The notes: generated by a model from the letters alone, not told the origin. A stretch of DNA of 64,000 nt from Streptomyces sp. CC0208 (GCF_003443735.1 NZ_CP031969.1:4154001-4218000), one strand, 5' to 3'. Shown: positions 52,558-61,398, counted from the first letter of the stretch. Program-made: numbers and translations.

Positions 52558-53850
52558 TTACCTGCGTGTCCTGGTCGTAGGCGTAGGCTCCGGGCCGTCG
52601 GCGCGCAGGGGGTCGTGACCGGGCTTCTGGGGGTCGGCGACCACGACACCCTTCTTCTTGTGGTGGCGGGGCACGACGTCCTGGGGGAACGTCAGCTGCT
52701 GGTTCATCCACTTGAGGGCGGGGGGCATCTCCTGCACCCAGGTCGGGAAGTTGTGACTGCCGTGCTCGGGCTGGATCGACACGACCCGCATGGGTGCCCT
52801 GACGGCCTTGATGAAGGCCTGCGTCTGCGGATAACCGCGCTCACCGTGCTTGCTCTCGGCCACCAGGACGGAGACGTCGGGGACCGGCAGGTGCTTGAGC
52901 CGCCACATGAGGTCGTGGCTGTTGATCCGCTCGATGCGTTCCGGGCCGTTGCCGAAGAGGTTGCCGGTCGTCGCGTCGTCCTTGACCTTGTAGTCGGGCG
53001 ACAGGGCGGCGGCCGTCGTGAACACGTGCGGATCGCGCATCGTCAGCTGGAGGGCGCAGCTGCCGCCGGACGAGTAGCCCATGACCCCCCAGGCACTGGC
53101 GTCATGGCCGACCCGGTAGGCGGACTTCAGGGCGTCGGGGAGATCCTTGGCGAGGAAGGTCTCGGTCTGCGGCCCGCCCGGTACGTCCACGCACTCGGTG
53201 TCGCGCGGCGGAGCGATCGTGGGCCGGATCATCACCATGATGGTCGGCTGCATCTGACCGCTCTTCTGCAGCGTCCCGGCCGTCTGTGACACCCGCAGAT
53301 ACTGCGCGAGGTTGAAGATGCTGCCCGGGTAACCGCTGAGCGCGACGATCACCGGGAAGCGCTGCCGCTGGTACGCCTTCTGGAAGTACTGCGGCGGCAG
53401 GTAGACGAAGGCCGGGTCGACCACGCCCGTGCGGCGGCCGATGACCTTCACGGACTCGACGCGCCCGTTGACCGCGGCGGGGCCGGTGGGCAGCCCGCTG
53501 ACCCGGCTCAGCTGCTCGTCGGTGGCGGGCTGGACCAGCGCCCCCTTCACGGCGACGCCGTTCACCGTGCCGGTGCCGCCGTAGTCCCCCGCCTGGGTGA
53601 CGCCGACGGGGGCCGTCTCCACGTGGCCGAAGAGTTCGCCCCACGATCCGAAGAACTGGTACGACGAGTTCAGCCAGCACGCGAACGCCGCGATGATCAC
53701 GACCTGGGTCGTCCCGAGGGCCACCAGGCGTCCGAGCACCTGCAGCAGGCCCTGCCGGGCGAACCGTGGCCACCACCAGACCAGCAGTGCCACGGACACG
53801 GCGGCGAGTGCCGCCATCACATACACGGTCGTCTCGCTGGTCAGACCCAT
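52558..53850 (-). CDS. Membrane-anchored esterase (antigen 85/esterase D-like alpha/beta hydrolase)
   Basis: A 430-residue protein: two to three N-terminal helices (VYVMAALAAVSVALLVWWW and GTTQVVIIAAFACWL) followed by an exported alpha/beta hydrolase. The nucleophile elbow is GYSSGG with Ser in GxSxG, the acid is likely in the later NSHDLMWRL region, and the His is in EHGSHNFPTW. The fold matches bacterial esterases of the antigen 85 family. It could act on surface polyketide or cell-wall esters. Pro/Lys-rich tail. Confidence 0.85.
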   Translation of the reverse strand: MGLTSETTVYVMAALAAVSVALLVWWWPRFARQGLLQVLGRLVALGTTQVVIIAAFACWLNSSYQFFGSWGELFGHVETAPVGVTQAGDYGGTGTVNGVAVKGALVQPATDEQLSRVSGLPTGPAAVNGRVESVKVIGRRTGVVDPAFVYLPPQYFQKAYQRQRFPVIVALSGYPGSIFNLAQYLRVSQTAGTLQKSGQMQPTIMVMIRPTIAPPRDTECVDVPGGPQTETFLAKDLPDALKSAYRVGHDASAWGVMGYSSGGSCALQLTMRDPHVFTTAAALSPDYKVKDDATTGNLFGNGPERIERINSHDLMWRLKHLPVPDVSVLVAESKHGERGYPQTQAFIKAVRAPMRVVSIQPEHGSHNFPTWVQEMPPALKWMNQQLTFPQDVVPRHHKKKGVVVADPQKPGHDPLRADGPEPTPTTRTRR

Positions 53851-53974
53851 ACCGGATGATCCCCGATTTCCCTACCTGTGCGGTTTCCTTCATACAGAAG
53901 GAGGGCTGCGGGATCCTCCGCGTTCCCCAATTAGTGCAAAAGGGGTGCGCTTCTTAGTGCAAAAGGGTTAGGTG

Positions 53975-54117
53975 GCGTCGCGACCGGCACCAAAGCCGGT
54001 GCGGGGCCCGCCCGCGGGCGCCCAGGGCCACCAGGTCGCTGTAGCAGAAGACCGCGTCGGGCGGCTCCGCCAGGTCGAGCAGGTGGGCCATGGCGTCTCC
54101 GCGGCCGCCGGTATGAC
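53975..54117 (-). pseudogene. LacI-family regulator fragment
   Basis: The minus strand reads GRGDAMAHLLDLAEPPDAV and FCYSDLVALGA, typical of the sugar-binding domain of LacI-type regulators just before their DNA-binding-competent end. Only about 45 residues remain, without start or a proper C-terminus. It abuts an SDR fragment on the other strand at 54113. Confidence 0.65.
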
Positions 54118-54235
54118 ACCCGACGATGTCGTCGCGCAGGCCGCCGGTTCCACCTCCACCGGCCGCTTCTCCCAGCCTGGGGAAGTCGCCGAACTGGTCC
54201 TGTTCCCACCTGGTGACGAGGCGTACGGACGCGTC
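54113..54235 (+). pseudogene. Short-chain dehydrogenase C-terminal fragment
   Basis: The plus strand reads MTPDDVVAQAAGSTSTGRF then SQPGEVAELVLF, the C-terminal helix region of SDR enzymes, but nothing of the Rossmann core or the YxxxK site. Then sense is lost. It starts exactly where the LacI fragment ends, so a recombination joint is probable. Confidence 0.6.
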
Positions 54236-54369
54236 CCGTTCACCCCTGACCCGGCCCGCCGGTGGCCAGGGGCCGGTGCGCGCCGTTCCGGTTCAGCGAG
54301 GTGCGTTCGGCACGCCGGTGGGACCGGCGTGGTCGGGGTCCCGCCCGACCACCCCGGCGGGCAGCCGTC

Positions 54370-54750
54370 TCACCGGTCGATGTAGCTGAGATCACCCACG
54401 GTCCACGCGCTGACGTCCTTGATCGCGACGCGGTACATGCCCCCCGTCTCCGGGATGCCGAGGCTCCCCTGCAAGATCCGCGCGAGATGGAAGTGCAGAT
54501 GGGTGGGCGCCTCGTCACGGCCGGGCTCGGCCTGGCCCCCGCGCGGTTCGCGGGCGAAGACGTCGGAGAACGGGCCCAAGCGGTCCGAGTCCTTCAGGAC
54601 CTCCGCCACGCGCTCCCTCCACACGGCCTCAGGAGCCAGCCGGCCGGTGATGACGGCTCCGCCGACGACCACGGTCAACGACATCTGATTGCTTCGCTCG
54701 GACTCCACCGCGGCGGAGAGGGCGACGAGCAGCTCGTCAGGGTTCGACAT
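54370..54750 (-). CDS. Conserved hypothetical protein (126 aa)
   Basis: A 126-residue soluble protein. MSNPDELLVALSAAVESERS starts an amphipathic helix; SLTVVVGGAVITGRL is a beta hairpin; HLHFHLARILQGSLGIP and YRVAIKDVSAWTVGDLSYI follow. It has no signal peptide or helix in the membrane. I recognise no named family. It stands alone, convergent or unrelated to its neighbours. Confidence 0.75.
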   Translation of the reverse strand: MSNPDELLVALSAAVESERSNQMSLTVVVGGAVITGRLAPEAVWRERVAEVLKDSDRLGPFSDVFAREPRGGQAEPGRDEAPTHLHFHLARILQGSLGIPETGGMYRVAIKDVSAWTVGDLSYIDR

Positions 54751-54875
54751 GAGAGCAGATCCTATTCAGTCCCGGGACCGCCCCGCGGTCCGGGCAGCAG
54801 TTTCACCGGCGAGGGAGGGCGGCTCCCGGCCAATCGAGCGGCTCGCAAAGATTCTCCTCCGCCACCGGAGTGAAA

Positions 54876-54895
54876 TCTACTCTTGCCAGAGTAGA
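54876..54895. promoter_or_regulatory. Palindromic operator TCTACTC-N6-GAGTAGA
   Basis: Perfect 7-bp arms around a 6-base centre, overlapping the -35 region of the leader promoter. A dimeric repressor is a plausible partner. Confidence 0.55.
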
Positions 54896-54920
54896 CATCC
54901 TCTTCCGGCATGGTTACGCT
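54892..54920 (+). promoter_or_regulatory. Candidate promoter of the leader transcript
   Basis: -35 TAGACA (54892-54897) and -10 TACGCT (54915-54920) with a 17-base spacer fit the sigma-70-like consensus TTGACA/TAnnnT reasonably well. Confidence 0.55.
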
Positions 54921-55285
54921 TCATATCGTAGACACGGTCGAACGAGACCCGGCAGACACGAACTGGCGGGTGATGTACGCAAATTCGCAGGTCAGTGCGG
55001 CTCTCGAGCCTCGAAGCCAAGGCGTTCCCAGATGGCGACGGGACTGAGAGCCGCACTGGGCGGCTCGCAGGTCGAGGAGCCGCCACGCAGTACCGCACAG
55101 AGAGAAGCAAGAGAGAAACGGAGGAGACGCCATCAGGATCGCCCGGACCGACACTCTCGGCCCGGGTACCGCAAGACCCCGGAATGGATGGTGGTCCCCG
55201 GTCAAGCAGTTGCGATCCCCCCGCACCCCGCTCTGCCGGGCCGGGTAGCGGTAACAGAAGGTCGGCACAGCAGTAGAGCCGACAG

Positions 55286-55363
55286 ATGGTGTTCGATTTC
55301 CTCGGGGCCCTGGTGCGTACGGCACCAGGGCCCCTCGACGCGTTGCACAACGAGGTGACATGA
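55286..55363 (+). CDS. Possible 25-residue leader peptide overlapping the MerR-like start
   Basis: ATG at 55286 opens a frame of 25 codons (MVFDFLGALVRTAPG...NEVT) that stops at TGA overlapping the ATG of the MerR-like gene (ATGA). A 13-bp perfect hairpin (55304-55316 with 55322-55334) lies inside it. Its ribosome-binding site is weak. It may be translationally coupled to the regulator or be chance. Confidence 0.35.
   Translation: MVFDFLGALVRTAPGPLDALHNEVT
55304..55334 (+). promoter_or_regulatory. Hairpin in the leader just upstream of the MerR-like gene
   Basis: GGGGCCCTGGTGC pairs with GCACCAGGGCCCC (13 bp) around loop GTACG, ending 25 bases before the ATG. It looks like a terminator or attenuator. 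Confidence 0.6.
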
Positions 55364-55710
55364 CCCCGGAAAAGCCTCTGAGCGATCGCCTGGAGGACGA
55401 CGACTACCCGGCCTACACGATGGGCCGGGCAGCAGAGATGCTCGGCACGACACCCGGCTTCCTCCGAGCCCTCGGCGAAGCCCGACTGATCACACCCCTG
55501 CGCTCCGAAGGCGGACACCGCCGCTACTCCCGCTACCAACTACGCGTCGCCGCCCGCGCCCGCGAACTCGTCGACCGCGGCACCCCCATCGAAGCCGCCT
55601 GCCGCATCGTCATCCTCGAAGACCAACTCGAAGAAGCCCAACGCATCAACGCCGAATACCGCCGCGCCGCCAACGCCACACCCGGCACCCCCGGCCCCCG
55701 CCCCAGCTGA
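55360..55710 (+). CDS. MerR/BldC-like DNA-binding protein
   Basis: A 116-residue regulator. An MerR-type helix-turn-helix at about 17-60 (YTMGRAAEMLGTTPGFLRALG and the wing GGHRRYSRYQLR) is followed by a coiled-coil region (AACRIVILEDQLEEAQRINAEYRR). The short length and no effector domain resemble BldC-type or RsbR-like actinobacterial MerR proteins. GAGGTGAC lies in front of the ATG. Codon use is biased like core genes. The regulated genes are unknown. Confidence 0.85.
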   Translation: MTPEKPLSDRLEDDDYPAYTMGRAAEMLGTTPGFLRALGEARLITPLRSEGGHRRYSRYQLRVAARARELVDRGTPIEAACRIVILEDQLEEAQRINAEYRRAANATPGTPGPRPS

Positions 55711-55731
55711 CCAGCCGGACTTCCACCGTCC

Positions 55732-56376
55732 TCAGGCCACGCCGAGAAAACGCAGAACGGCCAGCACCCGGCGGTGGTCCGCATCCGCCTTCGGCAGGTC
55801 GAGTTTGGCGAGGATGCTGTTGATGTGCTTGGCCACCGCGCTCTCGCTGACGACGAGCTGCGCTGCTATACCGGCGTTGGACCGACCGCCCGCCATCAGC
55901 TCCAACACCTCGCGTTCTCGTGGGGTGAGCCGGTCCAGCGGGTCGCTGTGGCGGCGTACCAGCAGCTGGGAGACCACCTGTGGGTCCAGTGCGGTGCCGC
56001 CCTCGGCCACCCGGCGCAGGGTGTCGGCGAACTCCTCGACATCCGCGACCCGTTGCTTGAGCAGGTAGCCGATGCCCGAGGTGTGGGCGGAGAGCAGATC
56101 GGCCGCGTACCGCTCCTCCACGTACTGGGACAGCAGCAGTACGGCGGTCCCGGGCCACTGCTGTCTGATGACCAGCGCGGCCCGCACTCCCTCGTCCCCG
56201 AAGCCGGGCGGCATCCGGACGTCCACCACCGCGATGTCCGGCCGGTGTTCCTCCACCGCCGCCAACAGCGCCTCGGCGTCACCGACCTCGGCGACCACCT
56301 CGAACCCGGCCATCTCCAGGACCTTGACCACGCCGATCCGGAGCAGCACGGAATCCTCGGCGATCACGGCACGCAC
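55732..56376 (-). CDS. NarL/LuxR-type response regulator
   Basis: A 214-residue regulator. Receiver domain at 1-120 (VIAEDSVLLRIGV; phosphoacceptor Asp in VVDVRMP) and LuxR helix-turn-helix at about 150-205 (LTPREREVLELMAGGRSNAGIAAQLVVSESAVAKHI). Its start overlaps the histidine kinase stop by 13 bases, so the two form an operon. Confidence 0.95.
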   Translation of the reverse strand: MRAVIAEDSVLLRIGVVKVLEMAGFEVVAEVGDAEALLAAVEEHRPDIAVVDVRMPPGFGDEGVRAALVIRQQWPGTAVLLLSQYVEERYAADLLSAHTSGIGYLLKQRVADVEEFADTLRRVAEGGTALDPQVVSQLLVRRHSDPLDRLTPREREVLELMAGGRSNAGIAAQLVVSESAVAKHINSILAKLDLPKADADHRRVLAVLRFLGVA

Positions 56377-57614
56377 GGCAGCTCCACGGTCATGACGGTC
56401 GGTCCCCCGACGGGACTGTCGACCGACAGCGTGCCATCGACCGACGCGACCCGTTTGGCCAGCCCCGCCAGCCCGGTGCCGCCGGCGGGGTCGGCGCCGC
56501 CCACGCCGTCGTCGCTGACCACGACGAGCAGGGTCGGCCCGAAGCGCTCCACCGTGACCTCGGCCCGGGACGCCTCCGCGTGCTTCACCACGTTCGCCAG
56601 TGCCTCGGAGACGACGAAGTACGCGACGGCCTCGACCGTGGCCGACGGCCGGGACGGCAGGACCACCTTCACCCCCACCGGAAGGGGCACCCGGGCCGCG
56701 ATCCCGGAGATCGCGGCGTCGAGACCGCGATCCTCCAGAACGGCCGGATGCAGCCCGCGCACCAGACCGTTCAGCTCCTCGATCGCCTCCTTCGCCTCCC
56801 GGTGCGCCTCGTCGAGCACGCGACGGACGTCCTCGCTCAGGTCACCGAGCGTCGCCCTGGCCAGTCCGAGGTTGACCGCCAGGGAGACCAGCCGCTGCTG
56901 GGCACCGTCGTGCAGGTCCCGTTCGATGCGCCGCCGTTCGGCGTCGACCGCGTCCACCAGGCCCGCCCGGCTCTCCGCCAGGTCCTCGACCCGGCGCGCC
57001 AGCTGCTCCTCACGGCTGGGCCCGAGCCGGGCCGTGGCGGTGCGGGTGTCGAGCCGGGTGAGGGCATCGGTCAGCCGGGATGCCGCACGGAGCAGCACGG
57101 CCCCGGCCACGGTGACGTACGCCGCCGCGGGGGTGTAGCCGAGGTCGCCGAGGGCCCCGTCCGGCGGAAACAGCCAGATCCACGCGTAGACCGAGGCGGC
57201 CACGACGGCCACGGCCCACATCAGGAGGACGAAGGCCGCCGCGACGGCCAGGAGCGGGCCGTACAGCAGGTGGTACGTGAGCTGCCGGCGGCCCGCCGGG
57301 GACCGCAGCCACTCGGGCAGCGGGGGACGCGGGCCCTCCTGGAGCGCGGGGATGCCCACCCCGAGACGGGTGCGGAAGCGGCCGCGCTGCACCTCGGTCA
57401 GCAGCGGGCCGGCCAGGACGACGGCGGCGAACGGCACGAGAACCGCCGGGAGGATCGCCGCCATCGCCTCCGGGACGAAGAGCATCCACGGCAGAGCCAT
57501 GACGAACACGACGCCGAACTGGATCAGGACTCCCGTGGCGAGGAACGCCGCCGGTCGTCCGGCTCCCCGGAACGGCCACAGGATCACGCGCCGCAGGCGG
57601 GCGGTTATGGGCAT
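56364..57614 (-). CDS. NarL-type sensor histidine kinase
   Basis: A 416-residue membrane kinase with five to six helices in the first 200 residues (FLATGVLIQFGVVFVMALPWML, and VAAAFVLLMWAVAVVAASVYAWIW). HisKA_3 dimerisation domain with the phospho-His in RIERDLHDGAQQRLVSLA, and HATPase_c with the N box SEALANVVKHAEAS and the G box VSDDGVGGADPAGGTGLAGL. The ATG at 57614 gives the full family N-terminus. Signal unknown. Upstream gene of the two-component pair. Confidence 0.95.
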   Translation of the reverse strand: MPITARLRRVILWPFRGAGRPAAFLATGVLIQFGVVFVMALPWMLFVPEAMAAILPAVLVPFAAVVLAGPLLTEVQRGRFRTRLGVGIPALQEGPRPPLPEWLRSPAGRRQLTYHLLYGPLLAVAAAFVLLMWAVAVVAASVYAWIWLFPPDGALGDLGYTPAAAYVTVAGAVLLRAASRLTDALTRLDTRTATARLGPSREEQLARRVEDLAESRAGLVDAVDAERRRIERDLHDGAQQRLVSLAVNLGLARATLGDLSEDVRRVLDEAHREAKEAIEELNGLVRGLHPAVLEDRGLDAAISGIAARVPLPVGVKVVLPSRPSATVEAVAYFVVSEALANVVKHAEASRAEVTVERFGPTLLVVVSDDGVGGADPAGGTGLAGLAKRVASVDGTLSVDSPVGGPTVMTVELPCVP

Positions 57615-57783
57615 GGGGGAACGGTAGGCGCCGAGGTCAGGGGCGGTCCATGGCGCAGGCATCCGTCCCGGGGGTGCAAGTGGTGCCACCCCGGGACGGA
57701 CCTCTGCGTTACTGACGGTGACCGCCGCGCCGGTGAGGCTGGAGGCCATGAAGGAGAGCCGGGAACACGAGGAGTCCGACCCC

Positions 57784-58305
57784 ATGAGCGTGCTGACCGA
57801 CCGTCAACCACAGGGTGCCGAGGGTGTGCCGACGGTGCGGCGGGGGCGTCGTCGGCACCGGATGGGACACGTCCTGGTCGCCTGCGGGCTGGTCCTGCTG
57901 CCCTGGCTGTTCGTGTTGGCGGGCGGCCTGCCCGCAACGGCCGTCGCCTCCAACTGGCGCACCGTCTGGGTGGGCCTGGACGCCTCGGAGGCCGCGGGCT
58001 TGATCGCGACGGGACTGCTGGCCCTGCGGCGCCACCACCTGTACCCGCTCACCGCCACCGCCACCGCCACGCTGCTCGTGGTCGACGCCTGGTTCGACAC
58101 GATGACGGCGGCACCGGGCGCAGACCAGGTCTCGGCGGCGGCGATGGCGCTCGGGGCGGAACTGCCGCTGGCGGTGGTGTGCGTCGTACTGGCAGCGAGG
58201 GGGCAACGCCCGCCCCACGGGCTGACCGCCCCGCGGCGCTCCGGGCCGGCATCACCCCCGCCGACACGCGCGGAGGCCGCCGACTCGGGGAACTCGGCGT
58301 GTTGA
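57784..58305 (+). CDS. Membrane protein with three to four helices
   Basis: A 173-residue membrane protein (HVLVACGLVLLPWLFVLAG, EAAGLIATGLLALRR, ATATATATLLVVDAWFDTM, MALGAELPLAVVCVVLAA), ending in a Pro/Ala-rich tail. An earlier ATG lies 12 codons upstream; GAGGAG, about 8 bases before the ATG at 57784, decided the start. Divergent to the two-component system; it might be its target. Function unknown. Confidence 0.75.
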   Translation: MSVLTDRQPQGAEGVPTVRRGRRRHRMGHVLVACGLVLLPWLFVLAGGLPATAVASNWRTVWVGLDASEAAGLIATGLLALRRHHLYPLTATATATLLVVDAWFDTMTAAPGADQVSAAAMALGAELPLAVVCVVLAARGQRPPHGLTAPRRSGPASPPPTRAEAADSGNSAC

Positions 58306-58404
58306 GCGGGTGAAGCTTGGGCCCGCGTTCGTGTCCCGGGGCATGCATGAAGCTCCCCGCCGTATCCGGACGAGTCGGCGGACACGACGCGCTGGAGGCG
58401 AGTG

Positions 58405-60060
58405 ATGAACCAGAAAGCTGCCCACGCCGACCCCACCACCCACCGGGTCCCGGTCCTCATCGTCGGCGGTTCCCTGGTCGGCCTGTCGACCTCGGTGTTC
58501 CTGGGCCGGCTGGGCGTACCGCACACGCTGGTGGAGCGGCACGCCGGCACCTCCATCCACCCCCGCGGGCGCGGCAACAACGTCCGCACGATGGAGCTGT
58601 TCCGCACGGCCGGTGTCGAACCGATGATCCGTCAGGCCGCCGCCACCCTGGCCGACAACCACGGCATCCTGCAGACCCCCACCCTGGTCGGCGACGCGGG
58701 CGAGTGGCTGTTCAAGGAGATCGACGCGGGCGGCGGACTGGCCCGTTTCAGCTCCAGCTCATGGTGCCTGTGCAGCCAGAACGACCTGGAGCCGGTGCTG
58801 CTCGACCACGCCACGCGGCTCGGCGGCGATCTGCGGTACGCCACCGAACTGCTGTCCTTCGACAGCGGGCCCTCCGGCGTCACCGCGATCCTCAAGAGCC
58901 GGGAGACCGGCGAGCACACCACCGTCCTCGCCGACTACCTGGTCGCCGCCGACGGTCCCCGCAGCCCCATCCGCGAGCAGCTCGGCATCGGGCAGAGCGG
59001 TCCGGGCGACCTGTTCAGCAACGTCAGCATCACCTTCCGCTCCCGCCGCCTCGCCGAGGTCGTCGGCGAGCGCCGTTTCATCGTCTGCTATCTGACCGAC
59101 CCGGCGGCCGACGGCGCCCTGCTGCCCGTGGACAACCGTGAGAACTGGGTCTTCCACGCCCCCTGGCACCCCGAACGCGGCGAAACGCTGGAGGAGTTCA
59201 CCGACGAGCGGTGCGTCGCCCACATCCGCCGCGCGGTCGGCGTCGCCGATCTCGACGTGGAGATCACCGGCCGGGCCCCCTGGCACGCCGCCCAGCGCGT
59301 CGCCACCAGCTACCGGTCGGGACGGGTCTTCCTGGCCGGCGACTCGGCCCACGAGATGTCCCCCACCGGGGCGTTCGGCTCCAACACCGGTATCCAGGAC
59401 GCGCACAACCTCGCCTGGAAGCTCGCCGCGGTCCTCGGCGGCTGGGCCCGGGACGGGCTGCTCGACTCGTACGACGCCGAGCGCCGCCCGGTGGCGGAGG
59501 CCACCAGCGCCCGCGCCGCCGCCCGCTCGGCCGAGCACAGCCACCCCGGCTACGCCCCGGCCGCCGGCACCGGTGGCGGCCCGCAGCGCGGCATCCTCAA
59601 CGTGGCCCTCGGCTACCGCTATCCGCAGGGCGCCGTGGTGGGCGCCGACCCCGCGACCCCGGTCGTCCCGGACCGCCTCGACCTGTCCGGTGAACCCGGC
59701 AGCAGGGCGCCCCACATGGTCGTACGGCACCGCGGTGAACGCGTCTCCACCCTGGACCTCTACGAGCGCTCGCTCGTCCTGCTCAGCGACGCACGGGCGG
59801 CCAGCGGCTGGCACGAGGCCGCCGTCCGCCTCGCCGAGGAGACGTCCGTCCCGCTGACGTCGTACCGGCTGGGCGAGGGACCGGACGCCGAGTTGACGCC
59901 CGAGGGCGACACGGACTGGTCGGCCTCGCACGGTACGACGCCCGAAGGAGCCCTGCTCGTGCGGCCCGACGGGTTCGTGGCCTGGCGGTCGGCGGGGCCG
60001 GTCCCGGACGCCGAGTCGGCGCTGCGTCAGGTTCTGAGCACCGTGCTGGGGTCCCTCTGA
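58405..60060 (+). CDS. FAD-dependent aromatic polyketide hydroxylase (WhiE-ORFVIII/RdmE-like)
   Basis: A 551-residue flavin monooxygenase of the PHBH group. FAD motif VLIVGGSLVGLSTSVFLGRLG at about 13-33; a second motif GRVFLAGDSAHEMSPTGAFG at about 305-325; and DG region AADGPRSPIREQLG at about 180. The C-terminal thioredoxin-like domain is present. This is the architecture of aklavinone and spore-pigment hydroxylases. GGAGG lies 7 bases before the ATG. It is co-directional with the SchA/CurD, cupin and ketosynthase genes, with two genes between, and is likely part of the pigment pathway. Confidence 0.9.
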   Translation: MNQKAAHADPTTHRVPVLIVGGSLVGLSTSVFLGRLGVPHTLVERHAGTSIHPRGRGNNVRTMELFRTAGVEPMIRQAAATLADNHGILQTPTLVGDAGEWLFKEIDAGGGLARFSSSSWCLCSQNDLEPVLLDHATRLGGDLRYATELLSFDSGPSGVTAILKSRETGEHTTVLADYLVAADGPRSPIREQLGIGQSGPGDLFSNVSITFRSRRLAEVVGERRFIVCYLTDPAADGALLPVDNRENWVFHAPWHPERGETLEEFTDERCVAHIRRAVGVADLDVEITGRAPWHAAQRVATSYRSGRVFLAGDSAHEMSPTGAFGSNTGIQDAHNLAWKLAAVLGGWARDGLLDSYDAERRPVAEATSARAAARSAEHSHPGYAPAAGTGGGPQRGILNVALGYRYPQGAVVGADPATPVVPDRLDLSGEPGSRAPHMVVRHRGERVSTLDLYERSLVLLSDARAASGWHEAAVRLAEETSVPLTSYRLGEGPDAELTPEGDTDWSASHGTTPEGALLVRPDGFVAWRSAGPVPDAESALRQVLSTVLGSL

Positions 60061-60206
60061 CGGCCGCTGGATCCGGGCGGGTTCACCCGGCTGACCGCCT
60101 TGAGTGGTGGCGAACGCCCGGCTGACTGACGGTGGATCACGTCGGGGGCGGGTCACCTCAGCTGACGAAGCACCAGCTGCCCTGCCACCGGCGGAAGGAA
60201 CGTCAC

Positions 60207-60578
60207 ATGCGCTCTGCTCGCATCCTCCTGACCACGGCGGCGGCCTCGGCCGTCCTCCTTCTCGGCGCACCCGGCGCGCACGCGGCCGGGGACGACTGGG
60301 ACTCCTCGGACTCCTCCTACAGCAAGGAGCACACCAACCCGAAGTACGACCCGGAGACCTACAAGGACAAGGACAGCGAGCAGGGACGGGAGTCCGGCGG
60401 CGGCAAGCACGACGGCGGCTGGAGCGGCAGCCACGAGAAGCCCAGCGGTGGAATGCACACCGGGGGCGGCGGGTTGGCCTCCCCGGCGGTGACGACGGGC
60501 GGGCTCGCCATGCTGATGGTCGCCGGCACCGGCCTGTACGCGGCACGCCGTAAGAGGGTCGCCGGAAGCCTGGCCTGA
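60207..60578 (+). CDS. Small secreted, C-terminally anchored protein (sortase-associated)
   Basis: A 123-residue protein with signal peptide (MRSARILLTTAAASAVLLLG, then AHAAG) and a hydrophilic, Ser/Asp/Lys-rich mature part. The C-terminus has a hydrophobic helix (GGLAMLMVAGTGLYAARRKR) ending in a basic tail as in sortase substrates, but no LPxTG or LAxTG motif; only the sequence GGGGLASPAVTTGG precedes the helix. A strong site GGAAGGAA precedes the ATG. The next gene is a sortase. Confidence 0.82.
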   Translation: MRSARILLTTAAASAVLLLGAPGAHAAGDDWDSSDSSYSKEHTNPKYDPETYKDKDSEQGRESGGGKHDGGWSGSHEKPSGGMHTGGGGLASPAVTTGGLAMLMVAGTGLYAARRKRVAGSLA

Positions 60579-60696
60579 CCCATGCCGGACGCGATAGCCG
60601 CCGTGGCCGCCGCGCGCGTGGCGCGTGGCGGCCCGGCCGGCCCGGTCCCTGCCCCGTCCGTCCTCTTCGCTGCCGTGCCCTGTGAGGTGGTGCCCG

Positions 60697-61398
60697 ATGG
60701 CAGTTGGTCCTACGCCCCCCGCAGACAGTCCCGGCCCCGATGATCCCGCCCCGGCCGGGGAGGGGTCCCACACCAAGGTGATGCTGGGGGCCGCGGCGCT
60801 CCTGGTGCTGGCCGTGAGCCTGTTCGGCCAGCACGGCGGGTCCTCGTCCGAGGCCTCCCGGCCGCCCCTGGCCGTACCCGCCTCCGTGCCGGTCGCGTCG
60901 GCTCCGCCGCCCGGACAGGCGGCCGGGCAGCCGGCGGGCAGGCAACTTCCGCGCTCACGGCCGGTACGTCTGCTCATTCCGAAGATCTCGGTCGACGCGC
61001 CCTTCACGGATCTCGCCATCGGCCCCACGGGCCGTCTCGAACCTCCTCCCGCCCACGACACCAACCTCGTCGGCTGGCACGCCAAGGGCGTGTCCCCCGG
61101 GGAACCGGGCACCGCGATCATCGCCGGGCACGTGGACACCACGACGTCGGCGGCCGTGTTCGTGAACCTCGGCGAGCTGCAGGAGGGGGACGTCTTCCAC
61201 GTCGACCGGGCCGACGGGCGCAGAGCGTCCTTCGTGGTCGACAGCGTGGAGACGTTCGAGAAGGACAACTTCCCCAGCCGGCGGGTGTACGACGACACGG
61301 CCCGGCCCGAGGTCCGACTCATCACCTGTGCGGGTGACTACGACCACACGGCCAGGGACTACAAGGACAACCTCGTGGTCTTCGCCCACCTGCTCTGA
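60697..61398 (+). CDS. Class F-like sortase
   Basis: A 233-residue transpeptidase. N-terminal membrane anchor (VMLGAAALLVLAVSLFG), Pro/Ala linker, then the sortase fold. Catalytic residues: His145 in IIAGHVDT, Cys211 in RLITCAGDYD and Arg220 (HTARDYKDN). The short TLxTC variant and the lack of a SrtB insert point to class F. GAGGTGG precedes the ATG. The preceding gene is a likely substrate. Its presence inside the spore-pigment locus is unusual. Confidence 0.9.
   Translation: MAVGPTPPADSPGPDDPAPAGEGSHTKVMLGAAALLVLAVSLFGQHGGSSSEASRPPLAVPASVPVASAPPPGQAAGQPAGRQLPRSRPVRLLIPKISVDAPFTDLAIGPTGRLEPPPAHDTNLVGWHAKGVSPGEPGTAIIAGHVDTTTSAAVFVNLGELQEGDVFHVDRADGRRASFVVDSVETFEKDNFPSRRVYDDTARPEVRLITCAGDYDHTARDYKDNLVVFAHLL

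Larger units (their letters stand above)
54751..55285. other. Long non-coding leader and upstream region of the MerR-like gene
   Basis: It contains a promoter with a palindromic operator, then a 13-bp long-range stem (54993-55005 with 55046-55058) and an additional CGGCTC/GAGCCG stem near 55061-55082. At 55119 there is a perfect GGAGGAG followed, 6 bases later, by ATC, not ATG. No ordinary gene starts here. Confidence 0.55.

Noticed and set aside
53972-54385. Plus-strand frame of 137 codons read as an intact gene
   Set aside because: Only its middle part resembles a short-chain dehydrogenase; the ends are antisense to a LacI piece and unrelated, so it is debris.
54910-55047. 45-codon frame (MVTLHIVDTVERDPADTNW...) at the start of the leader
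   Set aside because: Its ATG overlaps the candidate -10 region and it has no ribosome-binding site, so it would not be translated from that promoter.
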